DNA of 48,026 bases from Bacillota bacterium (GTDB lineage Bacteria > Bacillota > Clostridia > Lachnospirales > Lachnospiraceae): the NCBI GenBank assembly GCA_023436065.1, contig JAEZKU010000049.1, forward strand, positions 1 through 48,026. The letters are read 5' to 3'. Each line of letters starts with the position of its first letter. Position 1 is the first letter of the stretch. Below the pieces are notes generated by a model. It ran no database searches. It saw nothing but the letters and a program-made list of their open reading frames with translations, and was not told where the DNA came from. Shown here one piece after another: positions 8,770-15,761 of this stretch. The position numbers and the translations under genes were made by a program.

Positions 8770-9549
8770 ATGAATAACAGGTATAGACGCTATTTACTAT
8801 TTACGTATCTCGTTTTTTGGGTATTCATCGGAATCACGGGAGTGGTTCTGATGAAGGTATCGGATAACAGTTGGCTCAAGGCTTTTATGGTCATGCTATG
8901 TTCCTGGACTCCGACTTTTGTTCTGTTAATTATGTTTCGGAAGCTGATGCCGGATAAAAACAGAAGGACTTTCTTCCGGGGATTATTCCATGCAAAAATC
9001 AATTGGTGGCTTTTGCTGTCGGTAACAGGGATACAGCTGGCGGCTTTCTTTATCGCAGTAGCATTGGTATCGCATCAACAGAAGATCCCGTTCATCAGCC
9101 TGATTAATACCTCCATCCTATCCTACGTGATCGCATTCTTCATCAATCTGATGCAGGGGGCTACCGGCGAGGAGGCGGGTTGGAGGGGTTATCTTCAACC
9201 CATCATGGTAGAAAAATATGGACTGATCAAAGGCTGTATATGGGTTGGGTTTATTCAGGGCTTCTGGCATCTGCCTCTTTGGTTTACGACAGGATATGCC
9301 GGAGGGACACTTGCTCTGTATATCGGCTGCTTTATGCTGAGTATTGTCTCATTTGCAGTCCTGACAGGCGTACTGTATCACATCAATAGAAATGCAGTTA
9401 TTCCGATCTGGCTGCATCTCATGTTTAACATGACGGTAAGCAGTATTTATGTTGGAAATATCATGGATCTGTTTCCGTTGGTGTCGGTGGGGTACCTTAT
9501 CATAGCAGTAGTAGTGGGTATTTGGTACTCGGTAAAGAAAAAGTTATAA
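8770..9549 (+). CDS. CPBP family intramembrane metalloprotease
   Basis: 259 aa with about 7 hydrophobic segments. The catalytic motifs of the CAAX-protease/bacteriocin-processing (CPBP, Abi) family are all present: Glu134-Glu135-xxx-Arg139 in EEAGWRG, His167 in FWHLPLW, and the HLMFN motif near the C-terminus. The ATG at 8770 follows AAAGGGGG. The upstream MerR-type promoter implies induction by whatever the MerR/GyrI protein senses, perhaps a membrane-active drug or peptide. No bacteriocin or CAAX substrate is visible. Confidence 0.9.
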   Translation: MNNRYRRYLLFTYLVFWVFIGITGVVLMKVSDNSWLKAFMVMLCSWTPTFVLLIMFRKLMPDKNRRTFFRGLFHAKINWWLLLSVTGIQLAAFFIAVALVSHQQKIPFISLINTSILSYVIAFFINLMQGATGEEAGWRGYLQPIMVEKYGLIKGCIWVGFIQGFWHLPLWFTTGYAGGTLALYIGCFMLSIVSFAVLTGVLYHINRNAVIPIWLHLMFNMTVSSIYVGNIMDLFPLVSVGYLIIAVVVGIWYSVKKKL

Positions 9550-9598
9550 ACCGTCAGATATAGGCTAATATGAAATCAGAAAAATACCGAGTTTACTA

Positions 9599-9627
9599 TT
9601 GACGTATTTCAGTCTGATTGTTATAAT
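9599..9627 (+). promoter_or_regulatory. Sigma-A promoter of second tRNA-Cys
   Basis: TTGACG (9599-9604), a 17-bp spacer and TATAAT (9622-9627), 26 bases before the tRNA. It supports independent expression of this tRNA copy. Confidence 0.75.
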
Positions 9628-9653
9628 AAAGTCACTGTTTCGTAATCGAATAC

Positions 9654-9724
9654 GGCGACATAGCCAAGCGGTAAGGCATGGGTCTGCAACACCCTGATCA
9701 CCAGTTCAAATCTGGTTGTCGCCT
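9654..9724 (+). tRNA. tRNA-Cys (GCA), second copy
   Basis: Acceptor GGCGACA (9654-9660) pairs with TGTCGCC (9717-9723), discriminator T9724. The D- and anticodon arms are identical to the copy at 323; the T-stem is ACCAG/CTGGT instead of CCCAG/CTGGG, a compensated pair change. Its 3' end is repeated as fragments downstream (9803-9933 and 13286-13305), the pattern left by integration at a tRNA gene. Confidence 0.96.
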
Positions 9725-9725
9725 T

Positions 9726-9774
9726 AAAAAAGAGAGGATGAATCACGTGAGTGATACATCCTCTCTTTTTCTTT
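9726..9774. terminator. Terminator after tRNA-Cys, copy 2
   Basis: An inverted repeat around AAAAAGAGAGGATG and its complement CATCCTCTCTTTTT (ending 9770) is followed by a T-rich tail. It is homologous to the hairpins at 397 and 13310, so tRNA and terminator were copied together. Confidence 0.85.
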
Positions 9775-9775
9775 A

Positions 9776-9933
9776 GGAAGACTTCAGATTTGAACTGATG
9801 TTCAATATCTGGTTGTCGCAAAGGAAGACTTCAGATTTGAACGGAGAGTTCTGAAAGAACTCTTTTGTCAATATCTGGTTGTCGCAAAGGAAGACTTCAG
9901 ATTTGAACTGGTGTTTAATATCTGGTTGTCGCC
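9776..9933 (+). repeat. Tandem repeats containing tRNA-Cys 3'-end sequence (left island border)
   Basis: The 20-mer GGAAGACTTCAGATTTGAAC occurs at 9776-9795, 9823-9842 and 9889-9908. Each is followed by a copy of TATCTGGTTGTCGC (ends 9819, 9885, 9932), which resembles the end of the tRNA-Cys T-arm and acceptor. The middle unit carries an extra hairpin AGAGTTC-TGAAA-GAACTCT (9845-9863). A near-copy of this middle unit lies at 13359-13418. Nothing else is seen between the tRNA and the HxlR remnant. Confidence 0.85.
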
Positions 9934-9945
9934 TTGAAAAAGTAT

Positions 9946-10290
9946 CTATAGCTGCTCGTCGATGGAAGCTGTATTATCCTCTATCCATTTTCCCCCCCAC
10001 AGATACATCATTGTTATGACTTCTTTCATATCCTTTCCTTTCTCAGTCAAAGAATATTCTACTGTGACAGGTACTGTTGGAAGCACCACTCGGGTAATGA
10101 CCTCGTTATTCTCCATATTACTGTGACAGTCAGTCAGGGAACGGGCATTCACATTATGCAGCAATTTGCGTAATTCACCAAATCGTTTCTTGCCTGAAAA
10201 CAGGTTCTTTAAAATAAGAAAGGACCATTTTCCACCTATCACATTCAGGGTTTTCTCTACATAGCACTCAGTAGTCTTACAAGAAGTTAG
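9946..10290 (-). pseudogene. HxlR-type winged-helix regulator, 5' end lost
   Basis: The annotatable frame from GTG at 10242 encodes 98 aa beginning inside the family's first conserved motif (IGGKWSFLIL). HxlR family members have ~15-25 residues before it. In frame upstream, codons 10243-10290 still read as TSCKTTECYVEKTLNV, matching the family pattern C-x-VE-x-TL-x-VIGGKW, but a TAG stop follows at 10291-10293 and no ATG, GTG or TTG lies in between. The wing and C-terminal part (PVTVEYSLTEKGKDM, LWGGKW) are intact. Either translation starts at GTG 10242 giving a shortened protein, or the gene is a remnant. It is divergent from the GATase-like gene. Confidence 0.65.
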
Positions 10291-10334
10291 CTAAATAATA
10301 TAGTATAATCTATTTTTTATAGAAAACCTTTTTC

Positions 10335-10363
10335 TTGACATGTAAATTACCATAATGTACTAT
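10335..10363 (+). promoter_or_regulatory. Promoter of GATase-like gene
   Basis: TTGACA (10335-10340), 17-bp spacer, TACTAT (10358-10363). It lies in the divergent region with the HxlR remnant, whose product would originally have bound here. Confidence 0.65.
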
Positions 10364-10411
10364 GTTAAAATATTAAATTTCAATGAAATGTTAAGGGAGG
10401 GGATTAGTAAA

Positions 10412-11107
10412 ATGAAGAACACAATTGCAATAGTCGGAGAATATCGCGAGGGTTATCAGACTCATGAAAAACTGAAGGATTCTCTTGAGCATGTGAAAGA
10501 AAAGTTTGGATACGATTTTGATTATGAATGGATTAATACATTAACGGTTGCGCAACAGAAAGATGAAGTACTAAAAAAATATTGCGGCATATGGAGTGCA
10601 CCTGGCAGTCCATTTTTAAGTCTTGAAGGATCATTGTATGCAATCACATTTGCCCGTATTAATAATATCCCCCACTTAGGGACATGTGGAGGCTTTCAAC
10701 ATACAATTATTGAATTTGCTAGGAATGTACTCGGTGTTAAAGAAGCACAACATGAAGAATATGATGCTGACGCATCTTCTCTCTTTATTAGTAAACTTAC
10801 TTGCTCATTAGCAGGTAAAAAAATGAAAATATTCTTGCAAGAAAATTCAAAAGCCTTTTCATGTTATAATCAAAAGGAGATTTCCGAGAATTATTATTGT
10901 AATTTTGGTATCAACCCTCAATTTAGGAATGAACTTAATCATCCAAGTTTACTAATTTCTGGCGTAGACCAAGATGATGATATCCGAATTATCGAAATTC
11001 CAGAAAGTAAATTCTTTGTTGCTACTCTTTTTGTACCGCAAACAAATTCAACGATTGAAGTACCACACCCTTTAGTTCATGAATTTGTAAAGGCTTGCCT
11101 TTTTTGA
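10412..11107 (+). CDS. CTP-synthase C-terminal-like amidotransferase domain protein
   Basis: 231 aa from ATG 10412, preceded by AAGGGAGGGG. The whole protein resembles the class I glutamine amidotransferase half of CTP synthase, including the nucleophile elbow GTCGGFQ with Cys92. In CTP synthase the C-terminal catalytic motif reads FHPEF; here the aligned site is FVPQ (207-210), so the catalytic His and Glu are replaced by Val208 and Gln210 while the following PHPLVHEFVKA aligns well. It is thus unlikely to be a normal glutaminase. Free-standing relatives are known as 'CTP synthase C-terminal region-related' proteins of unknown function. Codon use is AT-rich compared with genes outside 9.7-13.4 kb. 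Confidence 0.8.
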   Translation: MKNTIAIVGEYREGYQTHEKLKDSLEHVKEKFGYDFDYEWINTLTVAQQKDEVLKKYCGIWSAPGSPFLSLEGSLYAITFARINNIPHLGTCGGFQHTIIEFARNVLGVKEAQHEEYDADASSLFISKLTCSLAGKKMKIFLQENSKAFSCYNQKEISENYYCNFGINPQFRNELNHPSLLISGVDQDDDIRIIEIPESKFFVATLFVPQTNSTIEVPHPLVHEFVKACLF

Positions 11108-11300
11108 TAGTATAACGGTTACTTTAATAACCTATGCAAAGGACATTTGCTTTAGCTACTCCATTGTTTCCACAAGTTTTTTATATGATAAATTTTAAGA
11201 AAGTAATGGAGCATGATAATATTGGATATGACAGCAAGTAATGTTGAAAGTAGTGAGGTTTTAGTCGGATTTGTATTTGGTATAGACAAGGATAAAATAT

Positions 11301-12209
11301 ATGAAAATAGATCGGTTAATCGCTATAACAATGTATTTATTGAATAGAGAAACTGTCAGTGCTTCACTATTAGCAGAACGTTTTGAAGTCTCTAAGCGCA
11401 CCATACAGCGAGATATAGAGACTCTATGTTTGGCTGGCATTCCAATTGTTTCTACATATGGCGCTGAGGGTGGCTACAAAATTATGGATGGTTTTGGATT
11501 AACAAAGCAAATAGCGGGAATGGATGATTACCTAAATATCATAATTGCATTAAAAGGGTTAAGTTCAGCCTATGATAACAAAAAAATTAAAGAAACCCTT
11601 GAAAAAGCACTTACAATTATGAAGGGTAGCGAGCAACGCTTATTTGTAGATTTTGCTGTTGCACGTGAAGGATCGCAGGTAAACAAGCACCTTCAAGTAA
11701 TAGAAAAAGCAATTCACGTACAGACTCCGCTGCTAATGAAATACACCAACGCTGATAATATAACCTCTGAACGTGTTGTCGAACCACTTGCACTGTCATT
11801 CCAGTGGTATGCATGGTATATGTTTGCATATTGTACTTTAAATAAAAGTTATCGATGGTTCAAGTTAATAAGGATAATAGACTGTCAGCCAACAAGTGGT
11901 TTTTTTACTAAAGCACATGACAATATTGATAGTTTGATGAAAAACAATCTTGAACCCGATCAACGGAAATATTATTGCGTTCGACTACTATGCAAAAAAG
12001 AGGTCAAAGAACAGGTTATGGAATATTTAAGTTCTAATATTACGGAAGAGTTTGATGATGGAAATTTTATGATTGAATTTAATGTTCCTTTTGAGCGCAT
12101 GTGGTTTTCGATCATATTAGGTTTTGGAAACCAAGTTGAAGTTATCGATCCACCGGAACTAATCACAATGCTTAAGCAGAAAGCAGATGAAATTATGTCG
12201 ATTTATTAA
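11301..12209 (+). CDS. YafY-type (HTH + WYL) transcriptional regulator
   Basis: 302 aa. N-terminal DeoR-like winged helix (residues 1-60, with SASLLAERFEVSKRTIQRDIETLCLAGIPI), then a WYL domain (about 130-220, with PLALSFQWYAWYMFAYCTLNKSYRWFKLIRI) and a C-terminal extension (WCX). WYL domains bind nucleic-acid-like ligands and commonly regulate stress or defence genes. AT-rich like its neighbours. It lies just upstream of the DUF3795-GNAT gene on the same strand and probably controls it. Confidence 0.9.
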   Translation: MKIDRLIAITMYLLNRETVSASLLAERFEVSKRTIQRDIETLCLAGIPIVSTYGAEGGYKIMDGFGLTKQIAGMDDYLNIIIALKGLSSAYDNKKIKETLEKALTIMKGSEQRLFVDFAVAREGSQVNKHLQVIEKAIHVQTPLLMKYTNADNITSERVVEPLALSFQWYAWYMFAYCTLNKSYRWFKLIRIIDCQPTSGFFTKAHDNIDSLMKNNLEPDQRKYYCVRLLCKKEVKEQVMEYLSSNITEEFDDGNFMIEFNVPFERMWFSIILGFGNQVEVIDPPELITMLKQKADEIMSIY

Positions 12210-12276
12210 ATAGCGACATACTAATGTCGTCATTGTCCTGATATTCTTTTATTATGAATATAAAGGAGATGACGAA

Positions 12277-13188
12277 ATGAAATTTTATGCTGAAAAAGAT
12301 TTAGCTATGTGTGGGTTGGCCTGTGTTTTGTGTAGTGATGAAGCTTGTAACGGTTGTAAGGCAAGAGGATGTAGACAGGGTTGCGATTGTTCGGTATATC
12401 AATGTGTTAAGACACGAAACATTGACGGCTGTTATGAATGTGATAACTTTCCTTGCGAAGAAAAAATGATACAAGGTGTCCGCAATAAAGCATTTAACCG
12501 GTATGCAAGAATGTATGGTAAACAATCATTACTTAATAGGTTAAGAATTAATTTTGATAATGGTATTACCTATCACAGACCAAACGAAAAAAGAGGAGAT
12601 TATGATTTACTAACGAATGAAGATGATATTTTGCGCCTTATTCGTTTTGGTACTCATACCCCATATCATAATTGTCCAACAATTGAGACGGATCATTTTA
12701 TCTTTCGACTTGTTAATAAAAATGATGCTGAGGACTTGTTAAAATGTTATTCAGATCCTAAAGCGCAGGAGTTATTTAATTGCGTTAATTGCAGTTCTGA
12801 TTTTCGCTTCAATACAATTGATGAAATGAACGAAATGATCAATTATTGGTTAATTGACTATTCTCAACAAGCGTATGTAAGGTTTTCAATTGTAGATAAA
12901 TCTACTAAGCGAGCGATAGGAACAATTGAAATATTCGGTAAGATAGGTCAATACAAGGTAGACCGAGGTGTTTTACGTATCGATGTTGAATCTGGTTATG
13001 AAAATAAAGCTGCGTTATTTGAGATAATAAACATGTGCGTTGAAAACTTTTATTTATTATTCGGTTTAAAAGAAATTGCAACAAGAATAATACCTAAGGC
13101 TGCAGACAGAATAGATGCATTCACAAAGAATGACTTTCAATATAGCGACCAAAATGACCGAGAACTTAATTACATACGTTCAAAGTAA
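12277..13188 (+). CDS. DUF3795-like Cys-rich domain fused to GNAT acetyltransferase
   Basis: 303 aa after AAAGGAG. The first 60 residues hold 12 cysteines in CxxxCxxC-like spacing (Cys12, 16, 19, 24, 27, 32, 36, 38, 43, 52, 55, 60), matching the DUF3795 type of putative zinc-binding module. From about residue 130 the protein is a RimJ/RimL-type GNAT domain (HFIFRLVNKNDAEDLLKCYSDPKAQELF), though the acetyl-CoA loop is poorly conserved. AT-rich, last gene before the right-hand tRNA-Cys-like repeat. Substrate unknown. Confidence 0.8.
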   Translation: MKFYAEKDLAMCGLACVLCSDEACNGCKARGCRQGCDCSVYQCVKTRNIDGCYECDNFPCEEKMIQGVRNKAFNRYARMYGKQSLLNRLRINFDNGITYHRPNEKRGDYDLLTNEDDILRLIRFGTHTPYHNCPTIETDHFIFRLVNKNDAEDLLKCYSDPKAQELFNCVNCSSDFRFNTIDEMNEMINYWLIDYSQQAYVRFSIVDKSTKRAIGTIEIFGKIGQYKVDRGVLRIDVESGYENKAALFEIINMCVENFYLLFGLKEIATRIIPKAADRIDAFTKNDFQYSDQNDRELNYIRSK

Positions 13189-13285
13189 GCAAAATATGTA
13201 GTTTATCTGGAAACAACTTGAGCTATTTGAAATTGAACTTATGCAAAAGGTATGCAAATAGTTTAAAGGTTTGGTTCTTTTAAAT

Positions 13286-13418
13286 AGTTCAAATTTGGTT
13301 GTCACATTGAAAAAGATAAGGCATATCACGGGAGTGATGTGTCTTATCTTTTTCTGTAGGAAGACTTCAGATCTGAACAAAGAGTTCTGAAAGAACTCTT
13401 TTGTTAACGATTGTCGCA
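13286..13418 (+). repeat. Right island border: degenerate tRNA-Cys end, terminator and tail repeat
   Basis: AGTTCAAATTTGGTTGTCAC (13286-13305) matches the tRNA-Cys T-arm/acceptor end with a few changes. It is followed by a terminator-like hairpin and GGAAGACTTCAGATCTGAAC (13359-13378, one mismatch to the left repeats), the AGAGTTC-TGAAA-GAACTCT hairpin and TTGTCGCAA. The order is the same as after the second tRNA-Cys, so this is a diverged direct copy of the left border, about 3.5 kb away. Confidence 0.8.
13310..13356. terminator. Terminator inside right border repeat
   Basis: AAAAAGATAAG...CATATCAC (13310-13328) pairs with GTGATGTG...CTTATCTTTTT (13334-13353). Related in position and shape to the two tRNA-Cys terminators but diverged in sequence. 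Confidence 0.75.
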
Positions 13419-13431
13419 ATAGAAGACTCCG

Positions 13432-14196
13432 TTAATTTCCGTATTGCTCGTATACGTAAGGCAGTATCACCCAAGTAACATCGTCGGCAGCAATATTATT
13501 TGTGTGGATTTCAGGTTTAAGCCCATGATATAAATGATGTGCCTTTTCACAAGGGTTTTTATGGCAATTCTGACAATGATCAACACCATTTTCTGCAGCG
13601 CATTTCAATGAATCGCAGCTAAAGCTTTTATCCAATCCCCCGGTATGGCAGCCATCACATAACATCATATCATCGCCCCAATAGTCCCCATCGCCTACGC
13701 CTCCTGCATATACGCGTATCAGCCGCTTTTTTAACTCCGCCCGGAGCTCCTCGCTGATTGTTCCGCCGTTATAATGAACACATAGATCGCAACGGTGTCC
13801 GCAGCTGGCATAGACCGCCTGATCTTTCGGAAACGGCTTTCGGTTAGGCTTTTTCTTAATCAGAACAAGCTGCTTGACAGCCTCAAGCGTATGTAAATCG
13901 GTAACGGGAAATAACATCCATTTACCGTCATAATGTGTTTTACTGCTATCGTAAATTTCTTGTATCATCTGCGGAAATTCATTGCGTCGCGCCTCAAATG
14001 TTTCACGTTCTGCCTTTCCGAAAATAACCAGAAAATCATAACGGTCTTCCCGAATGTAGATGGTCAGCACTGTCTTCCCGCTTTTGCGGAATTTCAATTC
14101 ATCTTTCCCATTGCCTACTTCATCCAATACATACTTTCCTCGCATAAAGCGCATGGTTTCCTCGCTGACTTTCTGCAGATCTGTTATTTTGTTCAT
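13432..14196 (-). CDS. DUF3788 domain fused to DUF3795-like Cys-rich domain
   Basis: 254 aa; ATG 14196 follows AGGAGGG. Residues 1-~115 resemble DUF3788 (DRYDFLVIFGKAERETFEAR... then GKWMLFPV). The C-terminal ~125 residues contain ten cysteines (132, 136, 139, 180, 183, 194, 199, 208, 211, 216) including CGHRCDLC and CQNCHKNPCEKA, a DUF3795-type putative metal-binding module. The gene lies 11 bases after a MerR gene with a MerR-type promoter, so it is likely the regulated output of that regulator. Biochemical role unknown. Confidence 0.8.
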   Translation of the reverse strand: MNKITDLQKVSEETMRFMRGKYVLDEVGNGKDELKFRKSGKTVLTIYIREDRYDFLVIFGKAERETFEARRNEFPQMIQEIYDSSKTHYDGKWMLFPVTDLHTLEAVKQLVLIKKKPNRKPFPKDQAVYASCGHRCDLCVHYNGGTISEELRAELKKRLIRVYAGGVGDGDYWGDDMMLCDGCHTGGLDKSFSCDSLKCAAENGVDHCQNCHKNPCEKAHHLYHGLKPEIHTNNIAADDVTWVILPYVYEQYGN

Positions 14197-14207
14197 TTTG
14201 TACCCTC

Positions 14208-15158
14208 CTATTTCTCCTTCTCATTTTTTATTTGTATCGGGATAAAGATATCTTGCTGGTATCTATTCAACTTATTTGCGATATCCCACGGTAGAATTTC
14301 CTCGATCATTTCGTAGCGATGCAATGCTCCCTCTGCAGTTACATCATACTCATAATAGTCGCTATTACTTACCCAGTCCTTCAACAGAATAAAAGTATCA
14401 TCCATATCTTCCATAAAAGAACTGGCTATGGCGAATAACCCTCCTAAAAATTCTTCATCTGCATATTCTGTTGTATTTTCATAGTCGCCTGGGATTTTGA
14501 TCAGCATAATCCATTCACCGCTTGGTTCTTTACGGTAAAAGCAATTACGTAACCCGGGGCTTGGTGTGAGTCCATATTTCTCAAACAGACTATGCATCTT
14601 ATCTTCTAGATTTACTGCTTGTCCTGTCTTTAATCGTGAAGTAAGAAAGCGCATGGGTGGTAATCGAATAATCCGAACATCGTGTAGCCTTAATGCTTCA
14701 CGGCTGATTTTAGACAACTCTTCAAATGTGACAGTCTCATTCTTTTCTACTGTTGCTAGCCTCTTTTCGGTTTCTTCATAAAGCAATGTTATGCCCGATA
14801 TTTTCTTAATACCGCTCATCAGCATCTTATGAAGAAAATCATCGACAAGATGCCTTAGCTCAGATAATGCTGAAATTTCCGTGTCAAGTGATTCAAGCTT
14901 GTCCACAAACGCTTGAATCAATGCCGACATGTTCTCACTTTTGAATATAGCGACTAGATCCTTAACCGGGATTTGCAATTTGCGTAAAATAATAATCTGC
15001 TTCAACCGTTCTAGTGCGTCAGTATCATAATAACGTTGACTTTTGTTATCAGGATGCTTACTCCATATAAGCCCCATTTCCTCATAGTACCTTAGTGTCC
15101 TACTCGATATTCCGAAGCCGTCGACTACTTCGTTTATTCTGACCAAATCCAAGAACAT
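14208..15158 (-). CDS. MerR family regulator with GyrI-like effector domain
   Basis: 316 aa from ATG 15158. The winged helix is at residues ~5-70 (INEVVDGFGISSRTLRYYEEMGLIWS), then a coiled coil, then a ~170-aa GyrI-like domain (VRIIRLPPMRFLTSR...). The frame is open to 15182, but the promoter -10 (15174-15179) overlaps that extension, so the downstream ATG after AAAGGTGG is preferred even though spacing is short. It forms an operon with the DUF3788-DUF3795 gene. The 19-bp-spacer promoter with an internal dyad predicts autoregulation by its own product. Confidence 0.88.
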   Translation of the reverse strand: MFLDLVRINEVVDGFGISSRTLRYYEEMGLIWSKHPDNKSQRYYDTDALERLKQIIILRKLQIPVKDLVAIFKSENMSALIQAFVDKLESLDTEISALSELRHLVDDFLHKMLMSGIKKISGITLLYEETEKRLATVEKNETVTFEELSKISREALRLHDVRIIRLPPMRFLTSRLKTGQAVNLEDKMHSLFEKYGLTPSPGLRNCFYRKEPSGEWIMLIKIPGDYENTTEYADEEFLGGLFAIASSFMEDMDDTFILLKDWVSNSDYYEYDVTAEGALHRYEMIEEILPWDIANKLNRYQQDIFIPIQIKNEKEK

Positions 15159-15173
15159 CACCACCTTTCCATC

Positions 15174-15204
15174 ATTATACAAGTTGACGCAAGGTCAATG
15201 TCAA
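15174..15204 (-). promoter_or_regulatory. MerR-type autoregulatory promoter
   Basis: Reading the minus strand: TTGACA (15204-15199), a 19-bp spacer, TATAAT (15179-15174). The spacer holds the inverted repeat TTGAC-N5-GTCAA (15184-15198). Perfect -35 and -10 boxes with a 19-bp spacer and central dyad are the classic MerR operator-promoter. Confidence 0.85.
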
Positions 15205-15242
15205 TAGTTTGTTTCTGAATATGTAAGAAAGTAGTAAAATTG

Positions 15243-15288
15243 AAAAAAGGCTGTTGCAGAATCAAATTTGATTTTGCAACAGCCTTTT
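15243..15288. terminator. Bidirectional terminator
   Basis: AAAAAAGGCTGTTGCA and TTTTGCAACAGCCTTTT form a strong stem with A/T-rich flanks on both sides. It lies between the ArsC-like gene, which ends at 15308 on the minus strand, and the MerR promoter, and mainly ends the ArsC-like transcript. Confidence 0.85.
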
Positions 15289-15307
15289 GCAGCTTTTGTA
15301 CACTAGC

Positions 15308-15661
15308 TTATAATTTTTTCTCCCACTCAGCTTCTTTAAAGCCGATCAGTATAAAATCATCCCCAATAATTAAGGGGCGTTTTACCAGCAACCCATCCGT
15401 AGCTAGCAGGGAAAGCTGCTCTTCAAGGGACATGGTTTTAAGCCGGTTTGTTAAATCCAGTTCCCGATACTTTATTCCACTGGTATTGAAGAACTTCTTA
15501 ATATCAAGCTTGCTTTTTGCATGCCACTCGGTTAATTCGGCGAGGGTAGGGTTGTCCTCTACGATATGCCTGTCGGTATAAGATACCTGATGATCATTCA
15601 ACCATTTCTTTGCTTTCTGACAAGTGGAGCACTTGGGATATTCTGTAAATAGTACACTCAT
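15308..15661 (-). CDS. ArsC/Spx family thioredoxin-fold protein
   Basis: 117 aa, ATG 15661 after AGGAGGAAGG. The N-terminal Cys12-x-x-Cys15 in YPKCSTCQKAKKWL and the conserved Arg-Pro-Leu (KRPLI) are typical of the ArsC/Spx/YffB family. A CxxC rather than a single Cys, and the short length, resemble Spx/MgsR-like clostridial proteins of unknown target. No arsenic genes are nearby. Cytoplasmic; monocistronic between a terminator and a ~100-bp promoter region. Confidence 0.85.
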   Translation of the reverse strand: MSVLFTEYPKCSTCQKAKKWLNDHQVSYTDRHIVEDNPTLAELTEWHAKSKLDIKKFFNTSGIKYRELDLTNRLKTMSLEEQLSLLATDGLLVKRPLIIGDDFILIGFKEAEWEKKL

Positions 15662-15761
15662 TGTTAGCCTTCCTCCTGGTATTGTCCTCTTAGATGATGT
15701 TGATTGCTATTTTACCTTATATTTAGCATTTTGGGTAGAGGCAACAGGAAGGCACCAATAA

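Noticed and set aside
9621..9821. 66-aa minus-strand ORF over the second tRNA-Cys
   Set aside because: It is the reverse reading of the tRNA, its terminator and the tail repeat; no ribosome binding site and no protein-like pattern.
9776..9933. CRISPR-like array
   Set aside because: Only three units of irregular length, with spacers derived from the same tRNA-related sequence; no cas genes in the window.
13180..13419. 79-aa minus-strand ORF over the right border repeat
   Set aside because: Reads through the hairpin and the tRNA-like fragment; resembles the ORF at 9621 only because the DNA repeats are related.
9940..13430. Prophage or conjugative element
   Set aside because: No integrase, replication, relaxase or structural gene is seen; only small cargo genes remain.
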